Assembly (NCBI GenBank): GCA_000349905.1
Contig: KB722741.1
Span: 3,876 to 67,875, forward strand
Length of the DNA stretch: 64,000 nt
Direction: 5' to 3'
Source of the DNA: Volvariella volvacea V23
Taxonomy: Eukaryota > Basidiomycota > Agaricomycetes > Agaricales > Pluteaceae
Part shown: in pieces, positions 12,334 through 23,900 of the stretch
Position numbering within the stretch: position 1 is the stretch's first letter
Layout of the letters: each line of letters opens with the position of its first letter
Position numbers and translations under genes: made by a program
Notes under the pieces: generated by a model
The model's database searches: none
Seen by the model: the letters and a program-made list of their open reading frames with translations, nothing else
What the model was told of the DNA's origin: nothing

Positions 12334-13542
12334 TTTTTTTTTTAAATCTATTAAAGGCTGTAGCTAAGTACGGGCCCCTCGAAAGGTAATACAAAGGATA
12401 AAGGAAACCTAGCACGTAACTAATCGAAATAGGTGACATATATACGGTGGAGTCGACGCAAAGGTAGAGACACGAGCAAAAGAGAAACCGACAAACTACG
12501 TAGCGTACATAATTTGGATGGGTCGTAACACATGTATGTCCGATTCATGGGAATGGGTGTATATAGTTGTCATGTTAGAAGGGAGAAGGAAATGGACCTA
12601 CCCGGGGAGACTGGGGAGGGGGCACCTTTAAATGTGAATGCTAGGGCGTTAGCTTTAAGCCACTCGAAGTAGCTATTGATGGATGGTACTTTGCGCTTTC
12701 CTTGCTTCAAAGGACTGACTCTGCTGTGGGTATCGAATTTGAGGTTCCTATCATTCGTGACGGATTGGACCTTTCTCATTCGTCTAGGCGTAGGTGTGAG
12801 GGCGGGGGTATGGGTAACCCTCGGGCACTCGAATACTACGTGGTATCGGTCTTGGAAGGCCCCACATTCGGGGCAGTGACGTGGTTCCTCAGGGAAGAAC
12901 TGGGCTCTATAGTGGCCGATAGGCGCGTGGTTGGAGAGCGATCTGGTGAAGCGGGCGTAGAGCTTTATATCGTTGTCCCAATGCTTAAGGTGTATTCCAC
13001 CTTTGTTCTTCCAGTTGGAGTGTTCTTTAAGGATAACACTTCTCGAGCCCCAATGTTCGTCTGGTGTGGATTTCCATCTTTTAAGGGCTTCGCGATGGAT
13101 GTTGGCTCTTTCCCAAGCTATGGATCTGATCGGTTTAGGGGACTGTGGTTTCATGAGAGCGGCTGACTTCGTGTCTTTGTCGCATATCTCGTTTAATGGG
13201 ATCTTTTTGCGGGCAGGGCAGTGTATAAATGTGATGGTTCTTCTGTCATCCGCTCGCACCCATTGGTTGACTGATCTGATCACTGGTAGCGAGACGTACT
13301 ACCCTGCGTGAGTGCTCGGGTCGAATAGACATTTCACCGCTGCTTCGTTATCTATGTTGAATACTAATCACCTAACCACATATGCCGAATATGGAATTAC
13401 CTTTTATATCGCAGATAACCTCATGTATCGTATGCCAAAATAGGTAGATAAACTGTACAGTTCCTCTGTTTTGTACACGGACTAATATACACAAAACTAT
13501 ACTGATTTTCGCTATCTGTATCAAGGTGTGAGATTTGACAAT
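12334..13542 (-). mobile_element. 5'-truncated LINE (non-LTR retrotransposon) insertion
   Basis: On the minus strand the element ends in a poly(A) tail, seen as 12 T at 12332-12343. It carries the 3' end of a LINE ORF2 and is bordered by a perfect 15-bp direct repeat. These are the signatures of target-primed reverse transcription with 5' truncation. About 1.2 kb remains. The part 13302-13542 is not visibly coding, so the 5' end may be rearranged or mutated. The recipient site was empty intergenic DNA. Confidence 0.85.
12570..13298 (-). pseudogene. LINE ORF2 C-terminal remnant (end of RNase H plus zinc knuckle)
   Basis: The open frame begins after an in-frame TAG at 13299-13301 and has no ATG. 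Its first part reads RTITFIHCPARKKIPLNEIC, matching the end of the RNase H domain of Tad/I-type LINEs (the conserved His, then NE before an acidic residue). Further on, CPECGAFQDRYHVVFECP forms a CX2CX7HX4C knuckle, typical of the ORF2 C-terminus. Endonuclease and reverse transcriptase are missing, so the copy cannot move by itself. The rest is a basic tail without known domain. Confidence 0.8.
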
Positions 13543-13557
13543 CTACTGTACCTACTT
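13543..13557. repeat. target-site duplication, copy 2
   Basis: Exact copy of the 15-mer at 12319-12333. It marks the 5' border of the truncated LINE. Confidence 0.85.
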
Positions 13558-13688
13558 ATTGAGAGTTTGTTGTGCGAATGCATTTGGAGCACGACGGTCA
13601 GAATGGCATTATCGAAAGCGGATTAAGGTACGCGGAATGACTAATTAGGAGCATAAACGATGAATGTGAACGGGCAATCGGCATACCC

Positions 13689-13890
13689 ATGCTTCTTGCT
13701 AACCTTCTCCTCGCCGTACTCGCACGCTCTCGCCTCTCCCGTCCATGCTACAATCCCCGGCGACACTAGCCCCGATTCAAGATTTGTATGCATTGTTACT
13801 ACTGCATCAATAATCTCTCAGTCCCAATGCGATCACACTCAGATCTGGACGCTCTTCGACATTTTGTAAAGTTGGACCTCGTGTGCGCTT
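13689..13890 (+). pseudogene. family copy A: isolated exon-1 fragment
   Basis: This matches only the first exon of the membrane-protein family seen in copies B-L. The start MLLANLLLAVLARS is followed by a 2-nt deletion before the LASP motif. In the restored family frame come ASIISQSQCDHTQIWTLFDIL and then TAA, where other copies continue YSC. Weak similarity runs on for some 20 nt. There is no exon 2 before copy B begins. It is a dead duplicate fragment lying directly upstream of copy B in the same direction. Confidence 0.8.
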
Positions 13891-14055
13891 ATAAGTAGTT
13901 CTTTGTGTTGGTTCTCTATTGTGTGTTGTGGTTCTATTCATGCCTCGCCGCAAACTTGCCGCTACCTACATTGCATGCTGATAGACATGACAAGCAACTG
14001 TACAATTAGCAGCATAGAAGGCGAAATTGGTTGGAAACGGACGATCAACATACCT

Positions 14056-15471
14056 ATGTTTCTTGGTGCTCTTTTCCTCGCTGCAATTGCACGATCTCTT
14101 GCCTCTCCCGTGCAAATAAGCACCTCAGACAGCCCAAATTGCGTATGTCCTATCGCTACATCAGAAAAACTCACCCTGCAGTGCGACCCTACCAGAACCC
14201 GGACACTCTTCAATATTTTGTATAACTGTATCAGGGTGATCTTGCTGTGCACCTACATCTCGGTGCATCACAATATTCCAGATCGGGACGCGTCATGGAT
14301 ACGAGTGAAGTGGATGAGAGTTAGGACGACACTGTATGCTCTGGTGGCTCCAGAGTTCGTCATCATGTGGGCGATAAGGGAGAGGATCAAGGCAGATAAA
14401 ATGGCAACCCAGATGAAAGGTGAGGGTAACAGATGATGACTAGCTGTGTTAATGCTCACCCCACTTCTTTTGAAGATCGTGGGTGGACAAGAACGCATGG
14501 GTTTTTTGTCCAAATGGGAGGTTTGGTTCGCGTCCGGGATAACTCAACTTACGATATCTTACCCGAGCGGGTGCGTGGTGGTCGTAAGATGATAAACCAG
14601 TACAAAATACCGAGAATTTCTGAACGAGAAATCAAGGACCACGGCAAAGGGGACTTGCTGGCGAAAGCTATTGTCGTCATCCAAGCCACATGGTTTGTTG
14701 CACAATGCATTGCCCGGCACGTCAAAGGTCTCGTTGTCACCGAAATCGAATTGGTGACCCTCGCCTTCGCAACCTTGAACGTCATCACATATGGGCTGTG
14801 GTGGGACAAACCATTGAACGTTGAGTATCCTCTCTATTTTGATGAAGAAGGGAGACGGGTGGATGGGCTGGAGGAAAAGAATGTGGAATCATGGCACCGA
14901 GAGGCTTGGGGAAATATGAAAGGATATTTCTTGGCATGGGGAGGTTCCAGTCGATGGCACGGAGTGGTCAACACAATTTGGGAGAAAGGGATTAAGGCCT
15001 TATTTTTGGCTATTTTTGACCCATTGATGGACATGATGATTGAAGGGGACGATGACGACAGAAGATAACTTTCTCTTTGCAATGAATGGCAGCAATATTG
15101 AAAGGTTATATGGCACGGTTTATGGGTCCGTGATCGGAGTCATCTTTGGGGCAATTCATCTCATTGGCTGGGGCTTTCAATTTCTGACGACCAAGGAACT
15201 CTGGCTTTGAAGGGCCTCTTTCTTCGTCCTCACAATCATCCCTCTCTTTCTTGTAATCACGGCGGCTTCGATTTATATGACTTTGAGATATCGATCGCAA
15301 TTAATGGCAATCTTCACGTTTACAGCTACGAGACTTACGTTTTTACTTTGTCCTCTTATCTACTTCACCGCTTGCATTATCATTCTCTTCCTCGCCTTAT
15401 TCGCCCTGCGTGCTTTACCCGATTCTGCCTATCAGGACATTATATGGAGAGAATTACTTCCCTATATCTAG
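14056..15471 (+). pseudogene. family copy B: full-length but disabled membrane-protein gene
   Basis: Exon 1 is 14056-14419 and exon 2 starts at 14476. The phase-1 intron after QMKG is the family intron. Exon 1 encodes MFLGALFLAAIARSLASP and CDPTRTRTLFNILYNC. Exon 2 encodes the HGFFVQMGG, TWFVAQCIAR and ITYGLWWDKPLN core. A 1-nt deletion near 15066, just after the acidic EGDDDD stretch, throws the frame to TAA. Downstream the family frame resumes, but the Trp of the LWLWR motif is TGA at 15208-15210. The C-terminus, LPDSAYQDIIWRELLPYI, is still recognisable. Two independent lesions make a sequencing error an unlikely explanation. A truncated product of about 330 aa with four hydrophobic segments could still be made. 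Confidence 0.85.
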
Positions 15472-16183
15472 TTTTACTTCATCGGCGCAATGTATCCTCA
15501 CCCCTTTGTGTGAACTATCCTGTATTAGTCTTGAAAATTGATTGGCCTGGTGTCGTCACTTAGCATCCTGCTGAGCGGCGTAAATATCAAGAAATACAGG
15601 ACGGAACCAATTTCACAGTCATCTCTAATATGCTCAGTGGGTACAGGTGTCCGAATACCAACTACGACACCACACCGCAGGCCTCTGCTGCAAACCCCTG
15701 TCTCTTCGATTTGAGATGAATAGCATATGGGACCTCAACCTTTCCCTTCATGCCCGTCGCTGAATCGGCGTTGCATTCGCATAAAATCACCAACAGTTTT
15801 TCTCGCGATCCTGAGTGCGGTACGATTTGGTGATAGATATCAGTAGTCTCTCAGAAAATGGTGCAACTCACTGTGGCTGATGGAGACTCCAGTCGATTAT
15901 GCCGAAAGGGCCCCTGTAAGAGATCAGCTGGGGTACGCTCAGGAATCCTATGCCACGCCCCAGCGACCCTGAAAGTATGGCTTCCGCCCAACTTCCGCCT
16001 CGATCGATGGGGTATGTGACGAGCATCAGTACAACCCAAATAGCCTGTACCATTCCAATTGTCGGGTAGGGATGATTGACACCATCATGCGCCCACACTG
16101 AATTGAAAGTATAATAATAGCAAACCGTTCACGTAAAGGCCGGTCGACAAAATTTTGGTGCCATTTGGTTGGCCGACACGAGA
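15472..16183. other. intergenic between copies B and C
   Basis: I see no gene here. The last 45 nt before copy C carry its TATA box. Confidence 0.55.
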
Positions 16184-16190
16184 TATAAAG
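16184..16190 (+). promoter_or_regulatory. TATA box of family copy C
   Basis: TATAAAG, 44 nt before the ATG at 16228. The position matches the TATA-like boxes of copies E, G, H, I, J and L. Confidence 0.6.
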
Positions 16191-16227
16191 GAATGGAACC
16201 AGACAGTAACGGACAACCAACGCACCA

Positions 16228-17634
16228 ATGCTCCTTGCAGGCCTTTTCCTTGCAGCCATTGCGCGGTCCCTCGCCTCCCCTATGTCAATTGCAATCCCTG
16301 ACAGCACTAGTTCAAGTCCAAATCCCATTTGCATTGTTGCAGCCGCAGCAATTGCAGCTCCTCAGTGCGATCCCACTCGAACTCGGTCGTTGCTTGAGAT
16401 CTTGTACAGTTGCATCGGGGTGATCCTATTGTGTACCTATATCTCCATCCACCATAATATTCCGGACCGACACACTACATGGGCACATATGAAGTGGATG
16501 AGGGTCAAAACGACATTGTACGCATTGATGGCACCAGAATTTGTCATCATGTGGGCGATAAGAGAGCGGATCGTGGCAGGGAGAATAGCGGAGAAGATGA
16601 CAAGTGGTACCCGACGATCAGATGATACTAGCGCTTACTTCTACAGCCCGTGGCCACAGGTGGACTAGAACGCACGGCTTCAGGTTAAAAGTGACTCAAC
16701 ATATCGTGTCCCACATAAATCATGGGATCTTCATGAACTTCAAGTACCACGTATCCCTGAAAAAGAGATCAAGGACCATGGAAAGGGAGACCTACTCGCA
16801 AAGGCTATTGTCGTCATTCAAACAACCTGGTTCGTTGCTCAATGCATCGCACGACGGGCACAAGGCCTTGTCCTCACGGAAATTGAGTTGGTGACCCTGG
16901 CATTCGCGACTTTGAACGTGATCACGTATGGGCTGTGGTGGGACAAGCCATTGAATATCGAGTACCCAATCTACTTTGATGAAGAAGGAAAACGTGTGGA
17001 CGGGCCAGAAGAGAGAACCGAGGGAGCATGGTATGCAACCGCTTTGGATAATGTGAAAGGGTATCTGTCGGCATGGAGAAAATATAGTCAACGACGAGGG
17101 ATGGTTAGGACGATCTGGCAGAAGGGCGTCAAAGCGCTATTTTCAGCTGTCTTTGGTCCACTCGTGGACATGATGGTTGAGCGGGAACATAGCGGAAGGG
17201 AGGACAATTTTTTCGATGCAATGAGCCCTGACGATGACGATAACGAACGTTTCCTCGCCGTTGCCTATGGGTCAGCAGTTGGTGTTATTTTTGGGGGGCT
17301 TCACTTGATTGGCTGGAATTTCTCGTTTCCGACAAACACGGAGCTCTGGCTTTGGAGGGTTTCTTCACTCCTTCTCACCATCGTTCCTCTTTTTCTCGCA
17401 ATCACAGTTGCAATATTCGGTGTGGCCAACGGAAGCGACTCCGACTCTGAGGACGACTCCGACGTGCTCCTTGTGGTGGTAATTCTTATCGTGAGGCTGA
17501 CATACTCTCTGTGCCCTCCCATTTATTTTGCTGCCCGCGTCGTCATTCTCTTCCTGGCGTTCTTCACCCTACGCTCTCTACCTGAGTCTGCCTATCAAAA
17601 CGTCAGGTGGACGGAATTCCTTCCTCATATCTAG
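16228..17634 (+). pseudogene. family copy C: membrane-protein gene with exon-junction deletion
   Basis: Exon 1 (MLLAGLFLAAIARSLASP, then QCDPTRTRSLLEILYSC) is intact to about 16600. The usual intron donor after KMKG is altered (ATGACAAGTGG). At 16680/16681 about 25 nt coding for FFVQMGGLV are missing, which shifts the frame. From 16681 to 17634 the second exon is fully open in the family frame and ends FLPHI. It has a Ser/Asp-rich loop (SDSDSEDDSD) before the last helix that other copies lack. Unless an unusual splice restores the frame, no full protein is possible. The intact 3' part suggests recent inactivation or an alternative start. Confidence 0.75.
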
Positions 17635-19202
17635 TCACTCAATTGGTACGTTCACTATTATATTCCCCATGGATACCAAGTAATGCGTTTTCTTAGCATG
17701 AGCTTGCTTACGAGTATCACGCATTGATATACGTTTCATTGTATCAATCCCTGTATGCATAATCGGGTATTCGATCAGATGCAGATGGACATTACGTGCT
17801 GGTCGCTATTGTATGGGTTGAGATTGTTTGCTTAGCTCGCCTTTGTATCTCAAAATTCGGTATATATCATGCATACCAATTACTGAATTCACTGACTGGT
17901 TCTAAGCATGACGTTCTACTGCCGCAATCGCTATATTATCATCTCGAGGCAATAGCAAGAATAGCGATCAGAAGAGCCGAAAAGGATAAGCGAAGACCAA
18001 ATAAGGTTCAGATGCGCTTACAAGGACAGTGCACCACTGGTGCAAAAAGACTCAGCAAATGATTCCATCTAGGGTGGATTGGGTGGAGATGCTGACGGCC
18101 CTCCCAAAATAGCGGGTGCCAACGAAACGAGGCAATGTGAAGAAATAATCGGGACTCACAGTAACCACCAAAAGGATTGATTAATGTAGGTGGACTCGCT
18201 CACCTCGCCTTGATATGGAACTTGTCTCCTTACGATATCGACCGTTAAAAAAAGCTTTGATTGCCCTCCATTAGCGTTGGCAAACAAAAAATATATTGGT
18301 ACTAATAACAGCACCGCCATAGTAGACTCCGGGACCCCGATATAAATAAAGAAAACGTACGAAGCAACTCACAAAGCCGAGATATGAGCGTAGACCTTCA
18401 CCCATCAGTATCCTTGAAAACTACCTGATGCCATCAGGACAAGATACTAAAGACAAAAGCTTGTGACGGCTCACGATGACAAAGACCAGATATGCCATCC
18501 TCCACGGCAGACGCGACTATGCGAGTGATCAGAATGAAGTCAGCCGTGCAGCAGGCGAGACCAACGTAAGCAACTACGCAGCACGCGTGTTGTGAGCGCT
18601 CATACGTAGCATCTAGCCTAACAAAATGAGTCCAAACGCAGGAGATCACACATACAATTCAGGGATCCGCCGCTAGGAAACGGATGATCAAAAATGCCGA
18701 GCTATTTCTGTCAAGGGAATGCGCATGTCTGGCACCAACCTTTCTCAGGACGCCCAGTGGGACGCAGCAACTGATAGGAATTAAAACAAAAGAGACCGAC
18801 CGTAATACACAACAAAAATGTATACGAAACGAAGGGTTAAAGGAGCAGAAGAGAATCCACGCCTACCGCTCAATGACCGAGGTTGGCTTCCTTTGAATTG
18901 CGAGCAGTGGNNNNNNNNNNNNNNNNNNNNNNNNNNNNNNNNNNNNNNNNNNNNNNNNNNNNNNNNNNNNNNNNNNNNNNNNNNNNNNNNNNNNNNNNNN
19001 NNNNNNNNNNTGGAGGGTGATCAAGATATCAACACGACACAAAGAAAAATGGTGAGAACAGTGCCAGAACTGGATCAGGGAGGTGATAGTAGGACTGGAC
19101 GGACTGGTAATAGTCTCCACAATTTCCGCTTCTGCCAATCCATGACTTGTCTACGAGGCTCGTTATTACAGAAGTTACGCGACGGAGGGAATCAAACACA
19201 CA
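17635..19202. other. intergenic with assembly gap
   Basis: No gene is visible on either strand. It includes the 100-N gap and the 3' flank of the BuGZ-like gene. Confidence 0.5.
18911..19010. other. assembly gap (100 N)
   Basis: Exactly 100 N, the usual placeholder for a gap of unknown length. Confidence 0.98.
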
Positions 19203-20639
19203 TCAAAGGAAGTCCTCTGCTCTAGCACGTTTCTTCCCGCGTGGTTCTTCAACTGGGGCCGGTGTTTCGTTAGGCTTAGCAAACGCATAACGCACATGAA
19301 TAGCTCTATGCTCCTCCTAGAGAGAATTTAGCGAGATTAAGATGTAAAGATATTTTACATACGGGGGAGAAGTTCGCGTCTGAGTACTTGAGATCCGTCC
19401 TCTTCTTGAACTCTGGATTAGTCTGTGCTAATGCCGGGTTCGGTAATACCAGCTGTTTTCTGGGTTGAGCATCATCCTTCGCCTGACCTTGAACTGAATC
19501 CTGAGCAGATGACGGTGTAGGTGGCGGTGGAGTAGCAATTTGAGACACTGATTGCGGCGTGCCTTGTGGTTGGGAGGCGGGCACAAAATTTGGTGGAGGA
19601 GCTGAGGCTAGAGGAGGGGTTACTCCAGGTGGCGGTGAAACACCCGGAGGAAGGAATGGTGGAGGCGGGAAGGGAGGACGAGCACCTGGAGCACCTGGGA
19701 AAGGTTGTGGAACACCGGGAGGGAATGCACCTGGAGGTGGAAGAGGGAAGCCGGGTGGGGGTGGACTGTGTGCGAGGTAAGCAAATGATACGACGAATTC
19801 TAGCTTAAAGAAGGCGATGATAACTTACCCTGGTGGCAAACCTGGAGCGAAAGGTGGAACCGGTGGTGGAGCGCCCGGGAAAGATGATACACCGGGAGGG
19901 AACATGGGGGGCACGCCCATCGGAGGAACGGGGGGAGTGGCGGTGGGAACTGGAGATGCATACGCTTGAGGAGGAGCACCGTAAACGGCACTCGGTGTTG
20001 ATTCGCCAGAGTTGGCGGTCTCCCCGGGACCAGTGTTGACACCCATCAGAGCCTTGTGTGCTTCAAGCTGTGCCTTCAACTCATCTTCGGTCAATGGGCG
20101 ATTTTCGACTTTGGGGCGCTTTGGAGGAGGTTGAGAGATCGACCCGGCCGTAAGACCAAGTTCGATTTCTTTCCGACGCTTGTAATCTGCAATATCAGGA
20201 GCCGGAATGCCCTCCATCCCGAAAATTTCCACTTCGTATCCATCCCGACCAGGAAGGGCGTTTTCGATGCGGGGAAGACTAAAACGTATTAGATGAAAAG
20301 AACACAGAAGAAGGAGTGGTTACAGCGTACTTTTCTGGCTCAAGCTTGTGAACTTGCTGTATGTGAACGGCTAACCCTCCTGCAGTATTGAGTCGTCTCG
20401 GACACATGCTACATTTGAAATGCTTAGCCTTCTGGTGTTGCATCAAGACTAGACAAAATCTGTTAGAAACCGCTCAGTTGGATAGCATATAGCCCACCTT
20501 TTTCATCCTCAAACTCCCTCTCGCAATACCAGCACCAAGGTCGGATGATCTTCAACCAAGTTCAGTTACAAGGACCTAGATCGACAACACAGGCTCAAAT
20601 CGGATTCCAACGCACCTGCTTACTCTTCTTTTTGGCCAT
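19203..20639 (-). CDS. BUGZ: BuGZ/ZNF207-like zinc-finger protein with GLEBS-like motif
   Basis: Six exons (20639-20616, 20549-20498, 20448-20331, 20278-19829, 19765-19363, 19316-19203) join in phase to 386 aa. Residues 9-59 hold the two family C2H2 fingers: C14, C17, H30, H35 in [13 protein letters not shown], then C38, C41, H54, H59 in [22 protein letters not shown] after them is a second family signature. A long Pro/Gly/Val/Phe-rich disordered region follows. At 341-354, [14 protein letters not shown] resembles the GLEBS motif by which animal BuGZ binds Bub3 at kinetochores. In animals BuGZ also aids splicing and spindle assembly through phase separation of its Pro-rich region. The function here is inferred from orthology. 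The start is the only ATG before the KKKSKQ leader. Confidence 0.9.
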
Positions 20640-20959
20640 TTCTGCGGGAACAAAGCGTGAGTTGCTGTTGGGTCGGAAGGTGGGTTGATGGTAAAAGGGT
20701 TGGGATGGATTGCTGACAAACCGGGTGTATCCGTAGCTTGTTTCAAACTCCGACGCGTTCGGCACTGCACCTGCCGAAAGACTTTAGCGCCTACAAAAAA
20801 TACGAATTTTGCTATGATACATTAACGACAAGATATGTGCGTATCAACAAGTTTGAAGCAAAAGTACCGATAACAGAGCAAGATAAATACGCCGATGCGC
20901 GTCACCAAAAACCCAAAGCAAAACAGCATGAACAAGAAAGCAAAGCATCGATCCGTTAT
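20640..20959. other. spacer between BuGZ-like and SKN7 genes
   Basis: About 320 nt holding the BuGZ-like promoter and the SKN7 3' flank. Both genes read leftwards. No further gene is visible. Confidence 0.6.
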
Positions 20960-23900
20960 TCACTCAACAACTTCAAACCTCCCCCTCTTCCTGTCCCTTT
21001 CCCCGTCTCGAGCTGTTGACCCTCCAGGACCGCCATCCGAGTCCAAGCCTCTCTTCTCGCCAACGCCGACACCACCATTACTGGTCGAACCTTCCGGCGA
21101 CATTTGCATCATAGCGCCCATACCCATGGGAGACATATACCCCATCGACATGCCCATGCCCATGCCCATATTCATCCCCATGTCCGAGCCAAACATTCCA
21201 TATCCCTCTGGCGATTGCTGCTGCGACCCTCCTTGTCCAGGGGACTCGAACATCCCACCAAACTGGCCCTGTGCGTCACCCATCGCCATCCCCATCGACA
21301 TGCCGCCCGCAGTGAAAAATCCAATACCAGGCGATATCCTCCCTCCATTCCCCGAATTGCCGATGAAGGCAGCAGAGGTCGATCCATCGGGATTTGTGAA
21401 TCCAAAGAAGGGCGTCATCGCGTTCTCGGGCATGCCATTGCCCTTGCTGGCGTTCGCTGCTACGCCAGGTGATATCAACTCGTAAGGATTCTGTCCCGAC
21501 CCACTCGACGAAGATGAAGCACTTGAGCCTGATTGGAGAGGCAACATCGGATATGGAGCAGAGCCACCGGCCCTGCTGAGCGGCCGGTGTACCTTTGACA
21601 TTTGCTGGATAACAAGCAGGTGGTGGAGGTGACGCTCGAGCATCTCCAAAAGACCCTCTTTCGTAAATGGCTTGGACAAGATATCATTCATACCTGATAT
21701 TTCCGCGTAGCGAGGGAGAAAAGGGGGTCAAGACCATACACATGGTACTGAATACGACGGGCGCTAAACACGTACCAGATGAATAATATGTCAAAATCTC
21801 GTTTGGCTTTGAGTTGCTGGTCATCGAAATGATGGGTGTCCTCGGATCAAACCTTCGAATCATAGAAGTGGCAGAAACACCATCAAGTTTGGGCATGACA
21901 ATGTCCTACAAGCGAGGCGCAATAAATCCCGACATCAATCAAAGCCAAACGGAGCGGAACGAAGAAAAAAGTGAATGACACGATCGAACGCGCCAATCAA
22001 CCTCGGCTACCACCCAGCTAGGAAACACACACGCAGCCGCGGGGGCTGACAAGAACAGCGGGGATGAGAACAACTACTTACCATCAGCACAAGATCGTAC
22101 TTTTCCAAGTTCATCTTATTCACCGCTCCAACACCATCCACCGCAACATCAATCGCACACCCAAACACCTGCAAAAACTTGCTGCTCAGCTTCCTACTCA
22201 CGGCATCATCATCCACCAACAGGACCCTCGGCGGTACAGCCCACGAAGGAACCAACGTCGCTCTCCGGACTCGCAGCTTCCCTTGAGAAGATGATGAGGA
22301 CAATGATGTCCCCGATGATGATCCTGCTCCTGCCCCCGCATTTGGGCCCACGGCTGGTGCTTTACCTTTCCCAGTAACACGCCGTCTAGACTGGGTCTGT
22401 CCCTCTCCCTCTCCACTCTCACCGGACGTCGCAACACCAGGGGGAGACAACCCCAAACCAGGCGGTGACGGCCTAACCACCTCATCCTCCTCATCCATCG
22501 CACCCATATCCGCATTCACATTCATCTCCGTCATGCCCACTCCCACACCATTTCCATCTCCCTCAATCCCCATGCCCATCCCTAGTGTTCCAGACCTCAA
22601 TCCAGACCCCACCGCAGATCCAGAACCCTCACTCCCCATCCACCCATTCACCATCCCTGCACTCTGCTGGTTCGACTGCGGTCCAGACGCTTCATTTCCA
22701 CCCACCATCGCGGTCGGCCCTAGCGCAGCGTTGGGAGCACCTGAGCCCGAGAGATTGGTCGTGCTCCCGGTAGAAGATGACGCGGGCGAGGCCGAAACAA
22801 CAGCACCCGCACCCCCCGCACCAGCAGATGTATTGCCAGAAGCAGCACTATCGTCAAACACGAAACTCGACCCTCCCGTCGCCCCACCCACGCCGCTCAC
22901 TCCCGATCCCCCACCCCCATCGACACCAACCCCGCGCACGTCCAGCCCTCGTCCGCCCTTCATCGCCGAATCAGCACCCTCGCGGTCACGATCACCCCCG
23001 CCCTCGCTCCCACCCCCGCCAACATCGCTCACGCTCGCAGCGAACCAGGGCGGCAGGTTCATGCCCATCCCGCGGGGCATCAGCTGCCCGACCGTGTAGA
23101 CCTGCAGCCCCTCGTGCATCAGCGGGTTGACGGGCGTGCCTGACAAGGGCGCGGATGCAGACGCAGGCGAGGCAACGTTCGACGCTGGCCTGCTCGCGGG
23201 TGACGGTCCCTGAGAAGGGACTTGGATCCCCGGTCGTTGGTGGTGAGGGCGGCGCGGCTCGCCAACGAGTGACGGATGAGGGTGGTTGTAGTACCGCGCC
23301 GGGGCTGACGATGGGACAGCCGTTGGCGCTCTTGCGAGTGGTGGTGGATCCATGGTCATCCCCATGCCCACGTTTATGCTCACCCCCATGTCCATGTCCA
23401 TACCCAGATCCATGCCATCGTACGACGAGCCGCCCGATGGAGGGGGAGGACCCATCATCGAGCCCGCCCTGGCGAGTCTGCCGCTCTCATCGCCGGCCGA
23501 GGGAGCGCCGATCGAAGACGCCTTGCGGCTGATCTCGCTGAGCCGCGCAAGGCTGGCTTGGGCGATGCTCTCCCGCTCCCTTTCTCGCGACAGCGGATGC
23601 CCGGCGGACGAGGGCGACGAGGAAGAGGGCACAGGTCCCTGGCCGCCATACTGACGCGCCGTGGATGGCCCAGGCACAGACGCCGCCAAAGGAGAGTTTG
23701 ACAAGTAGGAGGACAAGATTCGCGCAGCCTGAGATCTCGTCGCCGATGCAGATGACGATGGATCCTGGATCTGGATCTGAGCCTGAGCCTGAGGGAGTCG
23801 CAGCGTATCAGATGGACCAGGACCAGAAGGTTCTGTGGCAGTAGGCGGCGGCGGTCCACCTTCGAGGTCGTTGCCACCATCGTTATCGTTGGCGCTACCC

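Noticed and set aside
13302..13542. Possible 5' inversion (twin priming) of the LINE
   Set aside because: I looked for RNase H or reverse-transcriptase code on the plus strand and saw none; the part is left as unexplained.
20895..21485. Pro/Met-rich plus-strand open frame
   Set aside because: It mirrors the Met-Gly-rich tail of SKN7 on the other strand.
22533..23099. Pro-rich plus-strand open frame
   Set aside because: Antisense to the Gly/Ser-rich linker of SKN7, where low complexity avoids stops.
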